64,000 nt of DNA from Spiroplasma endosymbiont of 'Nebria riversi' (GTDB lineage Bacteria > Bacillota_I > Bacilli_A > Mycoplasmatales > Nriv7): positions 806,001 through 870,000 of the forward strand of contig NZ_CP065193.1 in assembly GCF_018831625.1 (NCBI RefSeq), written 5' to 3'. A model generated the notes under the pieces. It saw only the letters and a list, made by a program, of their open reading frames with translations. It was not told the DNA's origin and made no database searches. A program made the translations under genes and the position numbers. Positions 11,568-23,764 of this stretch are shown here, piece after piece. Within the stretch, counting starts at the first letter, position 1. Each line of letters begins with the position of its first letter.

Positions 11568-12385
11568 GAATTATTAACAATAATAAAGAAAAACATCCCG
11601 TTCTAAAAATGTGTCAAATATTAAAAATAGCAAAATCAACATATTATTATCAAACTAATAATTGTGTTAAGTATGATGTTAATAATTATGAAGAAGAAGT
11701 TATCAGTGCATTTAATAAAAGTCGTAAAATTTATGGTGCTCGTAAAATTAAAGCTGTTTTAATGAGAAAAGATATTATCTTATCACGTCAAAAAATCAGA
11801 TTCCTTATGATCAAAAATAATTTGGTTTCTAAATACACCAAATTAAAATATCGTAATCATAAAACAATGGTTAATAATGACCAAATTAGTAATGTTTTAA
11901 ATCATCAATTTAATAACAAAAAACCTAATGAAGTTGTTGTTAGTGATTTAACATATGTGCAAGTTGGAGGAAAATGACATTATATTTGTTTATTAATTGA
12001 CTTGTTTAATCGAGAAATAATTGGCTATAGTGCCGGACCAAACAAAAACGCTGAACTAGTTCAACAAGCTTTTCACAAAATAACACGACCATTAAATAAA
12101 ATAACTTTATTTCATACTGATCGTGGTAATGAGTTCAAAAATAAAATCATTGATGAAATTTTAATAACCTTTAATTTTAAAAAATCATTGAGTGCGAAGG
12201 GTTGCCCTTATGACAATGCTGTGGCTGAAACAACTTACAAAACTTTTAAAACGGAATTTATCAAGGGTAAAAAATTTGAAAATTTAACACAATTAAAATG
12301 CGAATTATTTGATTTTGTTAATTGATACAATAATCTTAGAATACATGGCAGTTTAAATTATTTAACGCCTGTTGAATTTATATAA
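11564..12385 (+). CDS. IS3-family OrfB transposase (rve/DDE core), expressed by -1 frameshift
   Basis: The frame joins orfA by a -1 shift at A6T and continues through [18 protein letters not shown]. Catalytic residues are visible: D in VVSDLTYV, D in [10 protein letters not shown] in [17 protein letters not shown]. Two TGA codons are Trp. An internal ATG at 11609 could give a free OrfB. The C-terminus is VEFI then TAA, whereas the other copies read VEFRKWQST; a TAT-for-G change at about 12380 causes this. All catalytic parts are intact. Confidence 0.9.
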
Positions 12386-12440
12386 AATGACAGTCTACAT
12401 AAAAAGTGTCCAAAAAAGGGTTGCTATACCACTATCCGGA

Positions 12441-12541
12441 AAATATGAGTTTTTCCCCGTTTTTATCTTCCTACTTTCTTAATAATTTTATTTTATTTGA
12501 AAGTCCACATAAATATGGTCCAACTTACCGTAACCTATCCA
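12441..12541 (-). mobile_element. IS3 left-end fragment, inverted
   Basis: About 100 bp matching the left end plus the first orfA codons of the IS3 element, in reverse orientation, immediately beyond copy 1. It ends in the outer tip (AACCTATCCA in + reading). Directly after it the ISLre2 relic begins, so this tip marks an old insertion into that gene. Confidence 0.85.
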
Positions 12542-12545
12542 TTTT

Positions 12546-13353
12546 ACCGGACATAAAGAAAAAAATTACAAAAACGCTCGTAGATAATTAGAAAACAAAC
12601 GAGGTCATTTTCTAATGTTAAAAGTTGGTAAACGAATAAATATGGTGGATTATCGTGATTTATTAATTAGAGAATTGCAAAAACATTATGTGAATATTAA
12701 TTATAACAAAATAATTGTTTGTGGCGTTGGTGATGCTTGAATTAGAGAAATTGCCAATGGTTTTAATACTGGTAAAAAAGTTCTTATCAAATAGATTTTA
12801 ATGTGTTAAAAGCATATGATAATCAATTATGAAACCCCACTAGTAATAAACTTCATTTAATATTATTTTTGAAAATCGCAAAGTAGCATTAAATAGTTGA
12901 ATTAAATTATATAAGGATGGCAATCATCAAGAATTAATCAAAAACATTCGTAATATTGCTAAAAATGAATTAAATAAAGATATTAAAACAAATTTAAGGA
13001 AGGCGAGTAATTATTTCAGTAATAATAAGCAAGGTATTCATAATAAAAATTTAGAATGAAATATCGGTTGTAGCATTGAAAGTGATGTATCAAATTTAAT
13101 AAAACAACAATTAGGATATGGGGCAAAAATATATAATCATAAGAATTTAAATAACCTATTACATTTAAGAATGGCAAATTTAAACAAATTAAATGTATTA
13201 CATTACATTAATGAAAGTATTAATTCAGAAATAGAAATCAGAAAAGAAATATATAAAAATTCATTATGAAATAAATATAATAATAAAAATGATGATAGTT
13301 GAATTAATTATAAAGGTAATATTGTAACAAATAAATATAATAGATTTAAGTAA
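12546..13353 (+). pseudogene. ISLre2 / UPF0236 transposase, C-terminal relic
   Basis: From ACCGGACATAAAGAAAAAAA onward it matches the transposase at the right edge of the window (63.81 kb), but TAA replaces a sense codon in the RRELENK region, and at least two frameshifts follow (near 12790 and 12865). Downstream it reads NIGCSIESDVSNLIKQQLGY and LLHLRMANLN, the conserved C-terminal pattern of the UPF0236 family, ending TNKYNRFK. The N-terminal half is gone, apparently replaced by IS3. Confidence 0.85.
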
Positions 13354-13411
13354 GTAAAAATAAAAAATTAATATTTATTTAGTTAAAATTTAATAATAAT
13401 TAATAATTTTT

Positions 13412-14556
13412 TTTTAATTTTGTCGAAAACTCTTGATAAAATAAAAAAAATCATCAACTTGATAATTTTAAAAGGCTTTTATGTAAAATTACTATTTTTA
13501 CTTTAATTTTTTATACATTAAAATATAATACCACTGTTTGTTGGTTTGGAGTTAAAACCTTATGTTGGTATTTTCATTTTCAGAGATTTAAATAATTTTG
13601 AATATTAGTAAAACCTAAACCATGATAATGAATTAAGGCTTCTTTAAGACTAGATTGTAATTTACTGATTTTATTTAAGTTACGATAACTAGCTTCAGGA
13701 TTAATTGTTGTTTTAGTTACACATAAAGTAGAATTTTTTTGTTTTGCTACTAAAAAATATAATTTTTGCATATCAGAAGTAATAATTGAATTTTGGTTAA
13801 TTAATTCTTTGTTCATATTTTCAATAACTCATTGTCTTTGTAAACGTTTGGTGTTTGTGGATTTAACATAAATATTGTTATTATTATCAACTGCCATTTG
13901 AATACAGCATTTAGTATTAGTTGCGAATGGGTCAAGGTGAATTCTTCGTGGATCAGTTTTATGTTTGAAATTTACTTTATGAATTTCTTTAATAAATGTT
14001 TCATCGATTTGGATTTTACCAGATAATTTTTTAAATTTTAATTGGGTATTTTCTAATTATTTTGATTTCATTAATTTTTGACGATTATATCAAGCAGTTT
14101 TTAATGTAGTTTTAATAAAACGAGAAATTGTTTTACTAGATTGCCCCAGCAATGAAATTTGAATCAATAAATTTCATTGTTCATAATTTAAATGACTTCA
14201 ATAAATAAAATGATTACGAAAAGCGTCGAAACTTTCATGGCAATTTTTACATAAATATTTTTTTTTTCCTTCTGAATTATGTCCATTTTTAAAGCAATGG
14301 TGAGATTCACATTTAGGGCATTTAATACCTTGTGCTCTAAATTTTTGATCAATTTTATTTAAAAGTTTTTGTTTTTTTATTAATTCTGCTTGTTGTTTGA
14401 CTTTTTCATAAAATTCTAAAAATTGATCATCTGTTAAAGTATTTACTAGTTCTTGAATTATTTTTTCCATAATTATTATCCACCTCTATCATATTAAAAA
14501 TATACCTAAAATTAAGTATATTCAATAAATATCAAGAGTTTTCTACAAAATTAAAA
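13412..14556 (-). mobile_element. IS1595-like element, copy A (full length)
   Basis: 1145 bp, the same length as the copy at 53.3 kb, bounded by terminal inverted repeats TTTTAATTTTGTAG/CG followed by AAAACTCTTGATA. No clear target duplication. It holds one transposase gene with a single nonsense mutation. Confidence 0.88.
13511..14470 (-). pseudogene. IS1595-like transposase, nonsense in mid-gene
   Basis: A 319-codon frame with N-terminal zinc ribbon (CPKC ... CKNC), then KLSGKIQIDETFIKE carrying the first catalytic Asp, typical of IS1595/ISXO2-type DDE enzymes. A CAA-to-TAA change at 14057-14059 (MKSK*LENTQ) breaks it; the remaining sequence is well preserved, with C-terminus KYQHKGLTPNQQTVVLYFNV. 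Family assignment rests on the zinc ribbon, the DET motif and the 8-bp target duplication of copy D. Confidence 0.8.
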
Positions 14557-14616
14557 AATTTTGGATGTTATTTTTTTAAATTTTAGATATAATTACTTAT
14601 GTGTGTTAATCACTAT

Positions 14617-14706
14617 GGAGCAGTACTCAAGTGGTTAAGAGGGCTCCCTGCTAAGGAGTTAGGTCAAGCAATTGGCGCACGAGTTCGAATCTCGTCTGCT
14701 CCGCCA
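14617..14706 (+). tRNA. tRNA-Ser (GCT anticodon)
   Basis: Acceptor stem GGAGCAG pairs with CTGCTCC, anticodon loop CTGCTAA gives GCT at 14650-14652 (reads AGC/AGT), a long class II variable arm follows, then a T-arm with GTTCGAATC and an encoded CCA. It sits alone between IS debris and a MITE-like insertion. Confidence 0.95.
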
Positions 14707-14734
14707 TTAATTTTAAATAATTTGATATTTGTTG

Positions 14735-15028
14735 GGGTTGCGTTTAGTTTTCTTAGATATTTTTAAAAAAAGAAAAAATAATCATTCATTATAAATTATT
14801 TATAAATTATTTCAATATGCAAGTTAAGTATATATATCCTATGTATTATTTTTGTTGTAAAAAATTATTTTAATGTTGTTTTTATAACCTTTTATTAAAA
14901 TTATGTTTGTTAATATTAAATATTTTTCTTTATTACTTATTTTTAAAATAAAATGATAATTAAATTGTAATTACTTTTCTTTTAAAATTATTCAAATCTT
15001 TACCCACCTAACAAAACTTTATGTGTCC
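14735..15028 (+). mobile_element. MITE-like non-coding element, copy 1 (294 bp)
   Basis: Left end GGGTTGCGTTTAGTTTTCTT and right end (complement) GGACACATAAAGTTTTGTTA form imperfect terminal inverted repeats. Flanked by the direct repeat TTTGTTG (14728-14734 and 15029-15035), consistent with a target duplication. The interior is AT-rich and non-coding and matches 40778-41060 and, inverted, 45693-45984. It separates tRNA-Ser from a terminator-like hairpin. Confidence 0.75.
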
Positions 15029-15040
15029 TTTGTTGTTAAT

Positions 15041-15069
15041 AACTTTACTTATTGTAAAGTTGTTTTTTT
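15041..15069 (+). terminator. Terminator hairpin, probably of tRNA-Ser
   Basis: AACTTTAC / GTAAAGTT stem, then G and a run of seven T. No gene ends here now; the nearest upstream gene is tRNA-Ser, now separated by the MITE-like insertion. Confidence 0.65.
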
Positions 15070-15137
15070 GTGATATTAAGATAAAATTAATACATATTTA
15101 AAAAACAATATTTTATTTATAAGGTGGAATTAAATTA

Positions 15138-16658
15138 ATGTTAAATAAAAAAATGCGTTTAGCAATTACTTTTGTTCTTTTAGTACTTTTATTGGTGACT
15201 TGTGTTTTTATTATTGCTAAATATATTGATTGATTATGAATTATTGGTGTTGTAACAATTTCATTTGGAACTTTAACAGCATTAATTATTTTTGTTTCCA
15301 ACCGACCAGCACGAACAAAAATTTCTTGAATTATTGCTGTGTATGCGTTACCAATTGTTGGTATTGTAATCTTTATTATTTTTGGTCGAACCTATCGTTA
15401 TACTAAAGCACAAAAGTTTTATTTAAAAAAATATCAAGATTTTTATGCTAAAGAGGATTTTAATTACACGAATAACTTTTTAAAAAATCAAATTAAAGAA
15501 GAACGAAGTATTTTACATTTGACTACTAATATATCACAAAGACCACTATATAATCATACGAAAGTTGATTTAATAACTAATGGAATTGAAAAGTTTTCGT
15601 TGTTATTTAAAGACTTAGAAAGTGCTGAAAATTATATTCATATTAATTATTTTATTTTAGATGATGGTGAAGTTTTAAAATATTTGACACAGTTATTAAT
15701 TAAAAAAACTTATCAAGGGGTTAATATTCGCTTAATTTATGATCATGCTGGAAGTTTTTTTACGGTTTATCATGATACAATTCAGAAATTGAAGCGAGCT
15801 GGTGTTCATTTAAAAAGATTTTCACCGATAAATTTACCTTTTATTAGTGGTCGTAATAATTATCGTAATCATCGTAAAGATGTTATTATTGATGGCAAAA
15901 TTGGTTATACGGGAGGCATTAATGTTGGTGATGCTTATTGTCATTTAAGTTCTAAATATGGCTTTTGACGCGATAGTCAAGTTCGTTTGCAAGGTAGTGC
16001 TGTTCGTAGTTTAGAGTTAATATTTTTACAGGATTGATATTTTACAACGGGTGAGTCATTAGTGTTTGATAAGAAATTATTAAAAAATGAACCATATGAT
16101 GGTAAAACTAGTAATATTGTTCAGGTTATTGATGATGGTCCCAATACTTATGAAACGATTCAAAAGGATATTTATGTTAAAGTTATTTCTAGTGCTAAAA
16201 GTCGTATTTGGTTATCGACGCCGTATTTTATTCCAACTGATGATATTGTGACGGCATTAAAAAATGCTGCTAAGTCAGGTGTTGATGTGCGATTATTAAT
16301 GCCAGGAAAAACTGATAAATTTTTTATTCTTGATATTAGTCGTTCATATTATGATGAATTATTTAATTCGGGGATAAAAATTTATGAAATGAGTAAGATT
16401 TTTAATCATTCAAAAACAGCATTAATTGATGATAATTTAGTTATTATTGGATCAACTAATTTAGATTTTCGTAGTCTTTATCACGATCATCAAACTATTG
16501 TTATTCTTTATGGTGATGCTAATAAGCAACTAGAAAAGAATTATTTATGAGATATTGAAAGAAGTATTCTTTTAACGACATCGCCGTTAAAGAAAAAAAA
16601 TTGATTTTATCGGATAATGATTTTGCCAATTGTTAAAATTTTTGATCCCTTATTTTAG
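15138..16658 (+). CDS. cls: Cardiolipin synthase (PLD superfamily)
   Basis: Membrane enzyme that condenses two phosphatidylglycerols into cardiolipin. The 506-residue protein has two N-terminal membrane helices (about residues 7-29 and 35-56, plus a third near 66-82) and two HKD motifs: NHRKDVIIDGKIGYTGG and NHSKTALIDDNLVIIGSTN. It ends VKIFDPLF, like firmicute Cls. Several TGA-Trp codons join the fragments. Start at the ATG following ATAAGGTGG. Length and motifs are complete. Confidence 0.95.
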
Positions 16659-16673
16659 GAAAGGAAAATAATA

Positions 16674-17361
16674 ATGCACAAAACGAAAAAAATTAATAAA
16701 AAAATTGCTAAGCAGTTAGAAAAACAAGATTTTCCTGTAAGTTTAGAAAAAAAACCGGAAGTTAAAGAAAGACGAGGTTTTTTTAAACATTTATTTTCAA
16801 AAAGTATTCAAACAGTTAATAAAGTTGATATTCATTTTGGATGAACCCGAAAAGCTACTAAAAGAATTATTAAGCAATTATTATTACAAAAGGTTGATCA
16901 TTTTTATTTTTATAGTTCCATTGCTAATATTTTTTATATTTTGGAGCAAGGAATTAAACCGGTAAAATCTAAGAAACTTAAAGAAAATGAAAAGTATATT
17001 GTTTGAACATATTTAGAAAAAGATGATCATATTGAATTAGAATTATCCACTAGTAGTCGTCATCAATTTTGAAGTTGATGCTTAGAAAATAAGATTGATT
17101 TAACTACGGTGGCAATTTTTTATATTGATTTAGTGAAATTATATGAAAATACTAAAAAAGATTGAGAGTTTAATAATAATTTGCAACGAGTTATCATTAA
17201 TGAACCAATTAGTGTTAATGCTATTAGAGCAATTTTAATTAAAAATATAGAAATATACAAAAGATTACAACAATATGTTTCTCATCAACAAATTGATATT
17301 AAAATATTTTATGGTGATAAAGGTATTATTGAAGAAATTAAAGGAAAGGAGTTAAAAGTTA

Positions 17362-17369
<8 letters not shown>
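16674..17369 (+). CDS. Hypothetical protein, possibly DarT-like ADP-ribosyltransferase fold
   Basis: 231 residues, ATG after AGGAAAGG, five TGA-Trp codons. A basic N-terminal 60 residues is followed by HFYFYSSIANIFYILEQGIK, which resembles the opening of the DarT/DUF4433 fold (a strand, then an NL-x-x-IL-x-x-G helix), later VAIFYIDLVKLY, and a C-terminal LQRVIINEPISVNAIRAI ... IDIKIFYGDKG, resembling DarT's QAEVLV...I...I region. The catalytic Glu position would be in or near NLQRVI and is not clearly conserved. No macrodomain antitoxin gene is adjacent. It overlaps proS by eight bases. The fold call is inference. Confidence 0.6.
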
Positions 17370-18789
<1,420 letters not shown>

Positions 18790-18806
18790 AAAGGAGGAAG
18801 AATTTA

Positions 18807-19043
18807 ATGAATTGATTAGTTGAAATTGCTAAATTATTGAAAGAAAAAAAGGGTATCAAAGTAAAAATATCATTAGAAACTAATTTCCGTAATTTAGGTT
18901 TGGACTCTTTAGAATTGATAGATTTAATTATTTTAGCAGAAGAAGAATATAAATTTCGGATTCCTGATAATAAGTTAAGTGATATTAATACTGTTCAGGA
19001 TTTAATAATTATTATTGAAGAAGTAGTAAATAGTAATAGTTAA
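18807..19043 (+). CDS. acpP: Acyl carrier protein
   Basis: 78 residues with the phosphopantetheine attachment site in NLGLDSLELIDLI. AAAAGGAGGAAG ribosome site and ATG; one TGA-Trp at residue 3. Acidic helices II and III are present (LAEEEYKFRIPDN, DLIIIIEEV). Spiroplasmas do little fatty-acid synthesis, so it more likely serves phospholipid assembly; cls lies nearby. Tight spacing to proS and the Fur gene suggests one transcript. Confidence 0.9.
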
Positions 19044-19059
19044 AAAGGGCGTTAAAATT

Positions 19060-19533
19060 GTGAAATGAGATTATGAGAAATTAACGCAAGTATTAAAAAA
19101 TAAAGGACATCGTTTAACTAATATTAGATTAGCAATATTAAAATTATTATTAAAGAAACAACATCTAAATATTAATGCCATTGTTAGAGAACTGAAAAAA
19201 GAAAATGATGAACATAAGAATATTAATGTCATGTCAGTTTATAATACTTTAGATTTGTTTTTGCAAGAAGAATTGATTTATCTTAATGTTTTTAATGGCC
19301 GAGATATTGTTTTTGAATTATCAAATCCTGTCTTATTTCATTTATTTTGTGAAACTTGTCATAAGGTTATTCATCTTAGTGAAGATATGCATTTAAGTGA
19401 TCAAGATTTTCAAGATAATTTGAAAAAATTAGAAGAAAAATTACAAAATGCTGATTTTAAACTGGTGCATTATAAATTAGAAGCACATGGAATTTGTATA
19501 TCTTGTCAGGAAAAAAATCAAGAAGGTAATTAA
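19060..19533 (+). CDS. Fur-family metalloregulator (Fur/PerR type)
   Basis: 157 residues from a GTG start 16 bases after acpP. The N-terminal winged helix contains KNKGHRLTNIRLAIL and NVMSVYNTLDLFLQEELIY, the Fur DNA-binding helix and wing. The dimerisation half has a CETC and a CISC pair, the structural zinc site, and HLFCETCHKVI. Whether it senses iron, peroxide-bound iron or zinc cannot be told. GTG is chosen because no nearer ATG keeps the winged helix; the preceding AAAAAGGG is a modest ribosome site. Confidence 0.88.
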
Positions 19534-19601
19534 TAATCTTTAAAATTTCTTTAAAATTTACTTTGTCATTTTTAATAACTTTGATAGAATATATTTATTG
19601 T

Positions 19602-19677
19602 AGGGGTATAGTTCAATTGGTAGAACAGCGGTCTTCAAAACCGCGTGTTGTGGGTTCAAGTCCTGCTACCCCTGCCA
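19602..19677 (+). tRNA. tRNA-Trp (TCA anticodon, decodes UGA)
   Basis: Acceptor AGGGGTA pairs with TACCCCT; anticodon stem GCGGT/ACCGC encloses loop CTTCAAA, giving anticodon TCA at 19635-19637; T-arm GGGTTCAAGTCC; CCA encoded. This is the tRNA that makes UGA a Trp codon, in line with in-frame TGA in nearly all genes here. Confidence 0.95.
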
Positions 19678-19710
19678 ATAAAATTAGTTATTAAGAATGA
19701 TATCAATATA

Positions 19711-19760
19711 AAAATAACCATTATTGTTATCATTACAAATGGTTATTTTTATATTTTTTA
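19711..19760 (+). terminator. Terminator after tRNA-Trp
   Basis: AAAAATAACCA / TGGTTATTTTT stem followed by a T-rich run. Confidence 0.8.
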
Positions 19761-19786
19761 ATGAAGTATATTGCATTTTTTGGAAA

Positions 19787-19876
19787 GTTTACCTAAGTTT
19801 ACCTAAGTTTACCTAAGTTTACCTAAGTTTACCTAAGTTTACCTAAGTTTACCTAAGTTTACCTAAGTTTACCTGA
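19787..19876 (+). repeat. Nine tandem copies of a 10-bp unit
   Basis: GTTTACCTAA repeated nine times without error except for the last copy (GTTTACCTGA). The period matches one DNA helical turn. It ends 28 bases before the tip of IS3 copy 2 and near the lost 5' end of pepA. Non-coding. Confidence 0.95.
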
Positions 19877-19904
19877 TGAAATGTTTTTGCGATATAATTT
19901 ATGG

Positions 19905-21123
19905 TATGGCAACCCTTTTTTGGACACTTTTTATGTAGACTGTCATTTTCTAAACTCAACAGGCGTTAAATAATTTAAACTGCCATGTATTCTAAGATTA
20001 TTGTATCAATTAACAAAATCAAATAATTCGCATTTTAATTGTGTTAAATTTTCAAATTCTTTACCCTTGATAAATTCCGTTTTAAAAGTTTTGTAAGTTG
20101 TTTCAGCCACAGCATTGTCATAAGGACAACCCTTCGCATTCAATGATCTTTTAATATTAAAGGTTATTAAAATTTCATCAATGATTTTATTTTTGAACTC
20201 ATTACCACGATCAGTATGAAATAAAGTTATTTTATTTAATGGTCGTGTTTTTTTATTAAAAGCTTGTTTAACTAGTTCGGCGGTTTTGTTTGGTCCGGAA
20301 CTATAGCCAATTATTTCTCGATTAAACAATTCAATTAATAAACAAATATAATGTCATTTTCCTCCAACTTACACATATGTTAAATCACTAATAACAACTT
20401 CATTAGGTTTTTTGTTATTAAATTGACGATTTAAAACATTACTAATTTGGTCATTATTAACCATTGTTTTATGATTACGATATTTTAATTTGGTGTATTT
20501 AGAAACCAAATTATTTTTGATCATAAGGAATCTGATTTTTCGACGTGATAAGATAATATCTTTTCTCATTAAAACAGCTTTAATTTTACGAGCACCATAA
20601 ATTTTACGATTTTTATTAAATGCACCGATAACTTCTTCTTCATAATTATTAACATCATACTTAACACAATTATTAGTTTGATAATAATATGTTGATTTTG
20701 CTATTTTTAATATTTGACACATTTTTAGCACGGAATATTTTTCTTTATTATTGTTAATAATTCCTATTTTTTGCCAATTATCAGTGCTGCTTGCTTTAAA
20801 ATGTCATTTTCAATTCGTAATTGTTGGTTTTCTTTTCGCAAGTAAAAATTAATTCATTTTCTTCGACAGCGCGATTATCTTGCACTTTAAATGACCCAAA
20901 ATTATTAAAATTTTCAATTCACTGAGTATATGGCTGATTTTAAAATTCCGTATTCTTTAATAATTTCAACAATGCTTTTTCCGTTTTGATAAAGCATGAC
21001 AATTTGTTTTTTAAATTCATTTGAATATGAGTTTTTCCCCATTTTTATCTTCCTACTTTCTTAATAATTTTATTTTATTTGAAAATCCACATAAATATGG
21101 CCCAACTTATTGAAACCTATCCA
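19905..21123 (-). mobile_element. IS3-family insertion sequence, copy 2 (decayed)
   Basis: Full-length copy in reverse orientation with both ends. orfB has a C-to-T nonsense (TAA at 20369-20371, in LTYV*VGGK); orfA has small insertions (an extra TT near 20846 and an extra base near 20927) that shift its frame. No target duplication is visible. It lies against the 5' end of the pepA pseudogene, whose N-terminal region is missing. Confidence 0.9.
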
Positions 21124-21126
21124 GAA

Positions 21127-22361
21127 ATACAACCTTAATCAACTCAGAAAAAATCCTTTTCGTTTACTTTAAAGAAAAAAAAATGACATTTTGTAAATTA
21201 CAGCAATGAATGAAAAAATTTAGCAGTACCAACACTCGGGAATTAAATATTGATGTTTCTAGTTTTACAACTGATCATTTTAATGAACAATTGGCATTAC
21301 AAGCCATTAGTGAAGCCTTTTATATGCCCAACATCAAGTAACATCTTATAAACAAGAAAAAAAGCAAGAAAAAGCAAACTGTCATCTAATTACTAATATT
21401 AGTGATAACACCAAAATTTTTAATATTGCTCAAATTAAACTAGATAGTGTTAATTTAACAAGAAACTTACAAGATACACCGCCAAACTTAATGTACCCAG
21501 AAATCTTTGCTCAAGATATTCAAAAAGTTTTTGAAGGCATTGATAATGTTAAAATTACTATTTTAGATAAAAAAGCAATTATTGAAAATAAAATGGGTCT
21601 TCTGCCAGCTGTTGCTAATGGTAGTCACAACGACCCCCGAGTTGTGATAATTGAATACATAGGAAATCCTAATAGCAAAGAAAAAATTGGTTTAGTCGGC
21701 AAAGGAATTACCTTTGATTCTGGTGGTTATTCATTAAAACCAGCAGCTTCAATGATTAATATGAAATTTGATATGTCGGGAGCAGCGATTGTTTGTTCAA
21801 CATTGTTAGCCATTGCTAAAATTGAACGCGCAATTAATGTTGTTGCGGTTGCCTGTTTAACTGAAAATCGCATTGGAGGTCACGCGCTGCCCTTAGTTGA
21901 AGCTGTGGCAACCGCAATGAACGGTAAAACCGTTGAAATTTTAAATACTGATGCTGAAGGATGCTTAGTTTTAGCTGACGGAATTACTTATGCCATTAGA
22001 AATAACAACGCTACTAAAATTATTGATGTTGCTACTTTAACCGGAGTAATTCGTGGTTTCTTTAGGAAAGTGCGCTACAGGTGTATTTAGTAATAACAAT
22101 GATTTTTGCCACCAATTTGAACAAGCAAGTAATTTAAGCAAAGAACGCATTTGAAGAATGCCGATATACAAAGAAAATATTGAAGAAATGCAATGCTCAC
22201 AAATATCTGACTTAGCAAATATTGGAAAAATTCGGGATATGGGTTCTTCACAAGTGGCTGCTTTCTTACAAGAATTTGTTGAAGAAAAACCTTTCATTCA
22301 CTTAGATATTGCAGGAACAGCTGATAGCGATTCTCGCGGTAGCGGGGTTATGTATGGTTAA
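21127..22361 (+). pseudogene. pepA: Leucyl aminopeptidase (M17, PepA) pseudogene
   Basis: M17 enzymes release N-terminal residues using two metals. The frame resembles the family from about residue 75 on: KGITFDSGGYSLKPAASM (metal-binding region) and NTDAEGCLVLADGI. In the latter the usual catalytic Arg of NTDAEGR is Cys. Frameshifts occur near 21330 (FYMPNIK* then AQHQVTSY in another frame) and near 22058 (LTGVIRGF then SLGKCATGVF). The N-terminus is lost at the IS3 junction. The C-terminal DSRGSGVMYG end is present. Clearly non-functional. Confidence 0.9.
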
Positions 22362-22410
22362 AACACTAGTTGAACTTTTAACTAGAGTTAAATAGTAATA
22401 ATTTGTAAAA

Positions 22411-22447
22411 CTAAAAAGTTATCTATTTAAAATAGATAACTTTTTAG
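22411..22447. terminator. Bidirectional terminator between pepA and tuf
   Basis: An 18-bp perfect stem, CTAAAAAGTTATCTATTT and its complement, with one base between the arms, lies between convergent genes and is T-rich on both strands. Confidence 0.9.
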
Positions 22448-22477
22448 TTTCTTTATTTTGTTTGTTTTTTAAAATTT

Positions 22478-23665
22478 TTATTCTAAAATCTTATTAATTA
22501 TTCCTGAAGCCACGGTTTTACCGCCTTCACGAATAGCAAATTGTGTTCCTTCTTCTAAAGCAACTTTAGTATTTAACTCAACAGTTATTTCAGTATTATC
22601 ACCAGGCATTACAAAGTCAACACCAGCAGGTAAGGTAACTGTTCCTGTTACATCTGAAGAATGTAAATAAAATTGTGGTTGATAATTACTTTTAGTTGCC
22701 GTATGACGACCACCTTCAGCTTTTGTCAATAAGTAAATTTCTGCTTGAAATTTATTATGAGGCGTAACTGTTCTTGGTTTACATAAAACTTGTCCTCTTC
22801 GTACGGCATCTTTTTCAACACCTCGTAATAAGATTCCAACATTATCACCAGCTCTAGCTTCATCTAGCGTTTTGTGACCAGTTTCAATACTTGTAGCAAT
22901 ACTTTTAATTACCTTATCACCAAACCCGACAATTTCTACCGCTTCACCAGGTTTTAATATTCCCCGATCAACAAGACCAGTAGCAACTGTTCCACGACCT
23001 GGAACACTCACAACACTTCCGACTGACATCATAAATGGCTTATCTAAATCTCGCTCTGGCGTTGGAATATATTCATCAACAGCTTTCATTAATTCAAGAA
23101 TTTTTGCTTCTTGTTCGGGATCACCATTTAATGCTTTTAATGCTGAACCTTCAATAATTGGTGTATTGCCACCATCAAAACCATGTTTAGTTAATAATTC
23201 TCTAATATCTTCTTCTGCTAAGATTAACATATCAGGATCATCAAGTAAATCAACTTTATTTAAATAAACAACTAATTTTTTAATTCCCACATTTTTAGCC
23301 AATAAAACATGCTCATTAGTTTGGGGCATTGCGCCATCAGTTGCAGCGACAACTAAAATTGCTCCATCCATCTGTTTTGCACCCGTAATCATATTTTTTA
23401 CATAATCAGCATGCCCTGGAGCATCAATATGTCCATAATGTCTTGCTCCAGTTTCATAATCAACATGGGCAATATTAATTGTAATCCCTCTTGCTTTTTC
23501 TTCTGGTGCAGCATCAATTTCATCATATTTTCTTGCTTTTGCTCCACCTTTCTTTGCTAATACCGCAGTAATCGCTGCTGTTAAAGTGGTTTTACCATGA
23601 TCAACATGACCAATTGTTCCAATATTAACATGCGGTTTACTTCTCGAAAATGCTTCTTTTGCCAT
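22478..23665 (-). CDS. tuf: Elongation factor Tu
   Basis: GTPase that delivers aminoacyl-tRNA to the ribosome. 395 residues: G1 [27 protein letters not shown], and NKVD in the G4 position. An earlier in-frame ATG exists, but [20 protein letters not shown] is the conserved start and has AAAGGAAG seven bases upstream. No TGA codon is used and GC is higher than average, as expected of a highly expressed gene. Lies 99 bases downstream of fusA. Confidence 0.98.
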   Translation of the reverse strand: MAKEAFSRSKPHVNIGTIGHVDHGKTTLTAAITAVLAKKGGAKARKYDEIDAAPEEKARGITINIAHVDYETGARHYGHIDAPGHADYVKNMITGAKQMDGAILVVAATDGAMPQTNEHVLLAKNVGIKKLVVYLNKVDLLDDPDMLILAEEDIRELLTKHGFDGGNTPIIEGSALKALNGDPEQEAKILELMKAVDEYIPTPERDLDKPFMMSVGSVVSVPGRGTVATGLVDRGILKPGEAVEIVGFGDKVIKSIATSIETGHKTLDEARAGDNVGILLRGVEKDAVRRGQVLCKPRTVTPHNKFQAEIYLLTKAEGGRHTATKSNYQPQFYLHSSDVTGTVTLPAGVDFVMPGDNTEITVELNTKVALEEGTQFAIREGGKTVASGIINKILE

Positions 23666-23764
23666 TTCATTTCTTCCTTTCATTTTTATTACTACTTTTT
23701 AAAAAAGATATTTATATTTTATCTTAAATTTATCTTAAAATTAAAGTTGCTAACAACAAAATTA

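Larger units (their letters stand above)
11211..12428 (+). mobile_element. IS3-family insertion sequence, copy 1 (intact genes)
   Basis: About 1.2 kb with imperfect terminal inverted repeats: the left end has TTGGA..ATATTTATGTGGAC and the right end in complement has TTGGACACTTTTTATGTAGA. It carries overlapping orfA and orfB with a -1 frameshift signal. It is the only copy of four here with an uninterrupted orfB. The outermost tips are read as TGGATAGG (left) and TTGCTATA (right); no target duplication is visible, so the exact tips are uncertain. The right tip is followed within about 12 bases by an inverted fragment of the same IS. Confidence 0.9.

Noticed and set aside
19787-19876. CRISPR-like array
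   Set aside because: The 10-bp units abut with no spacers and no cas genes are in view; it is a simple tandem repeat.
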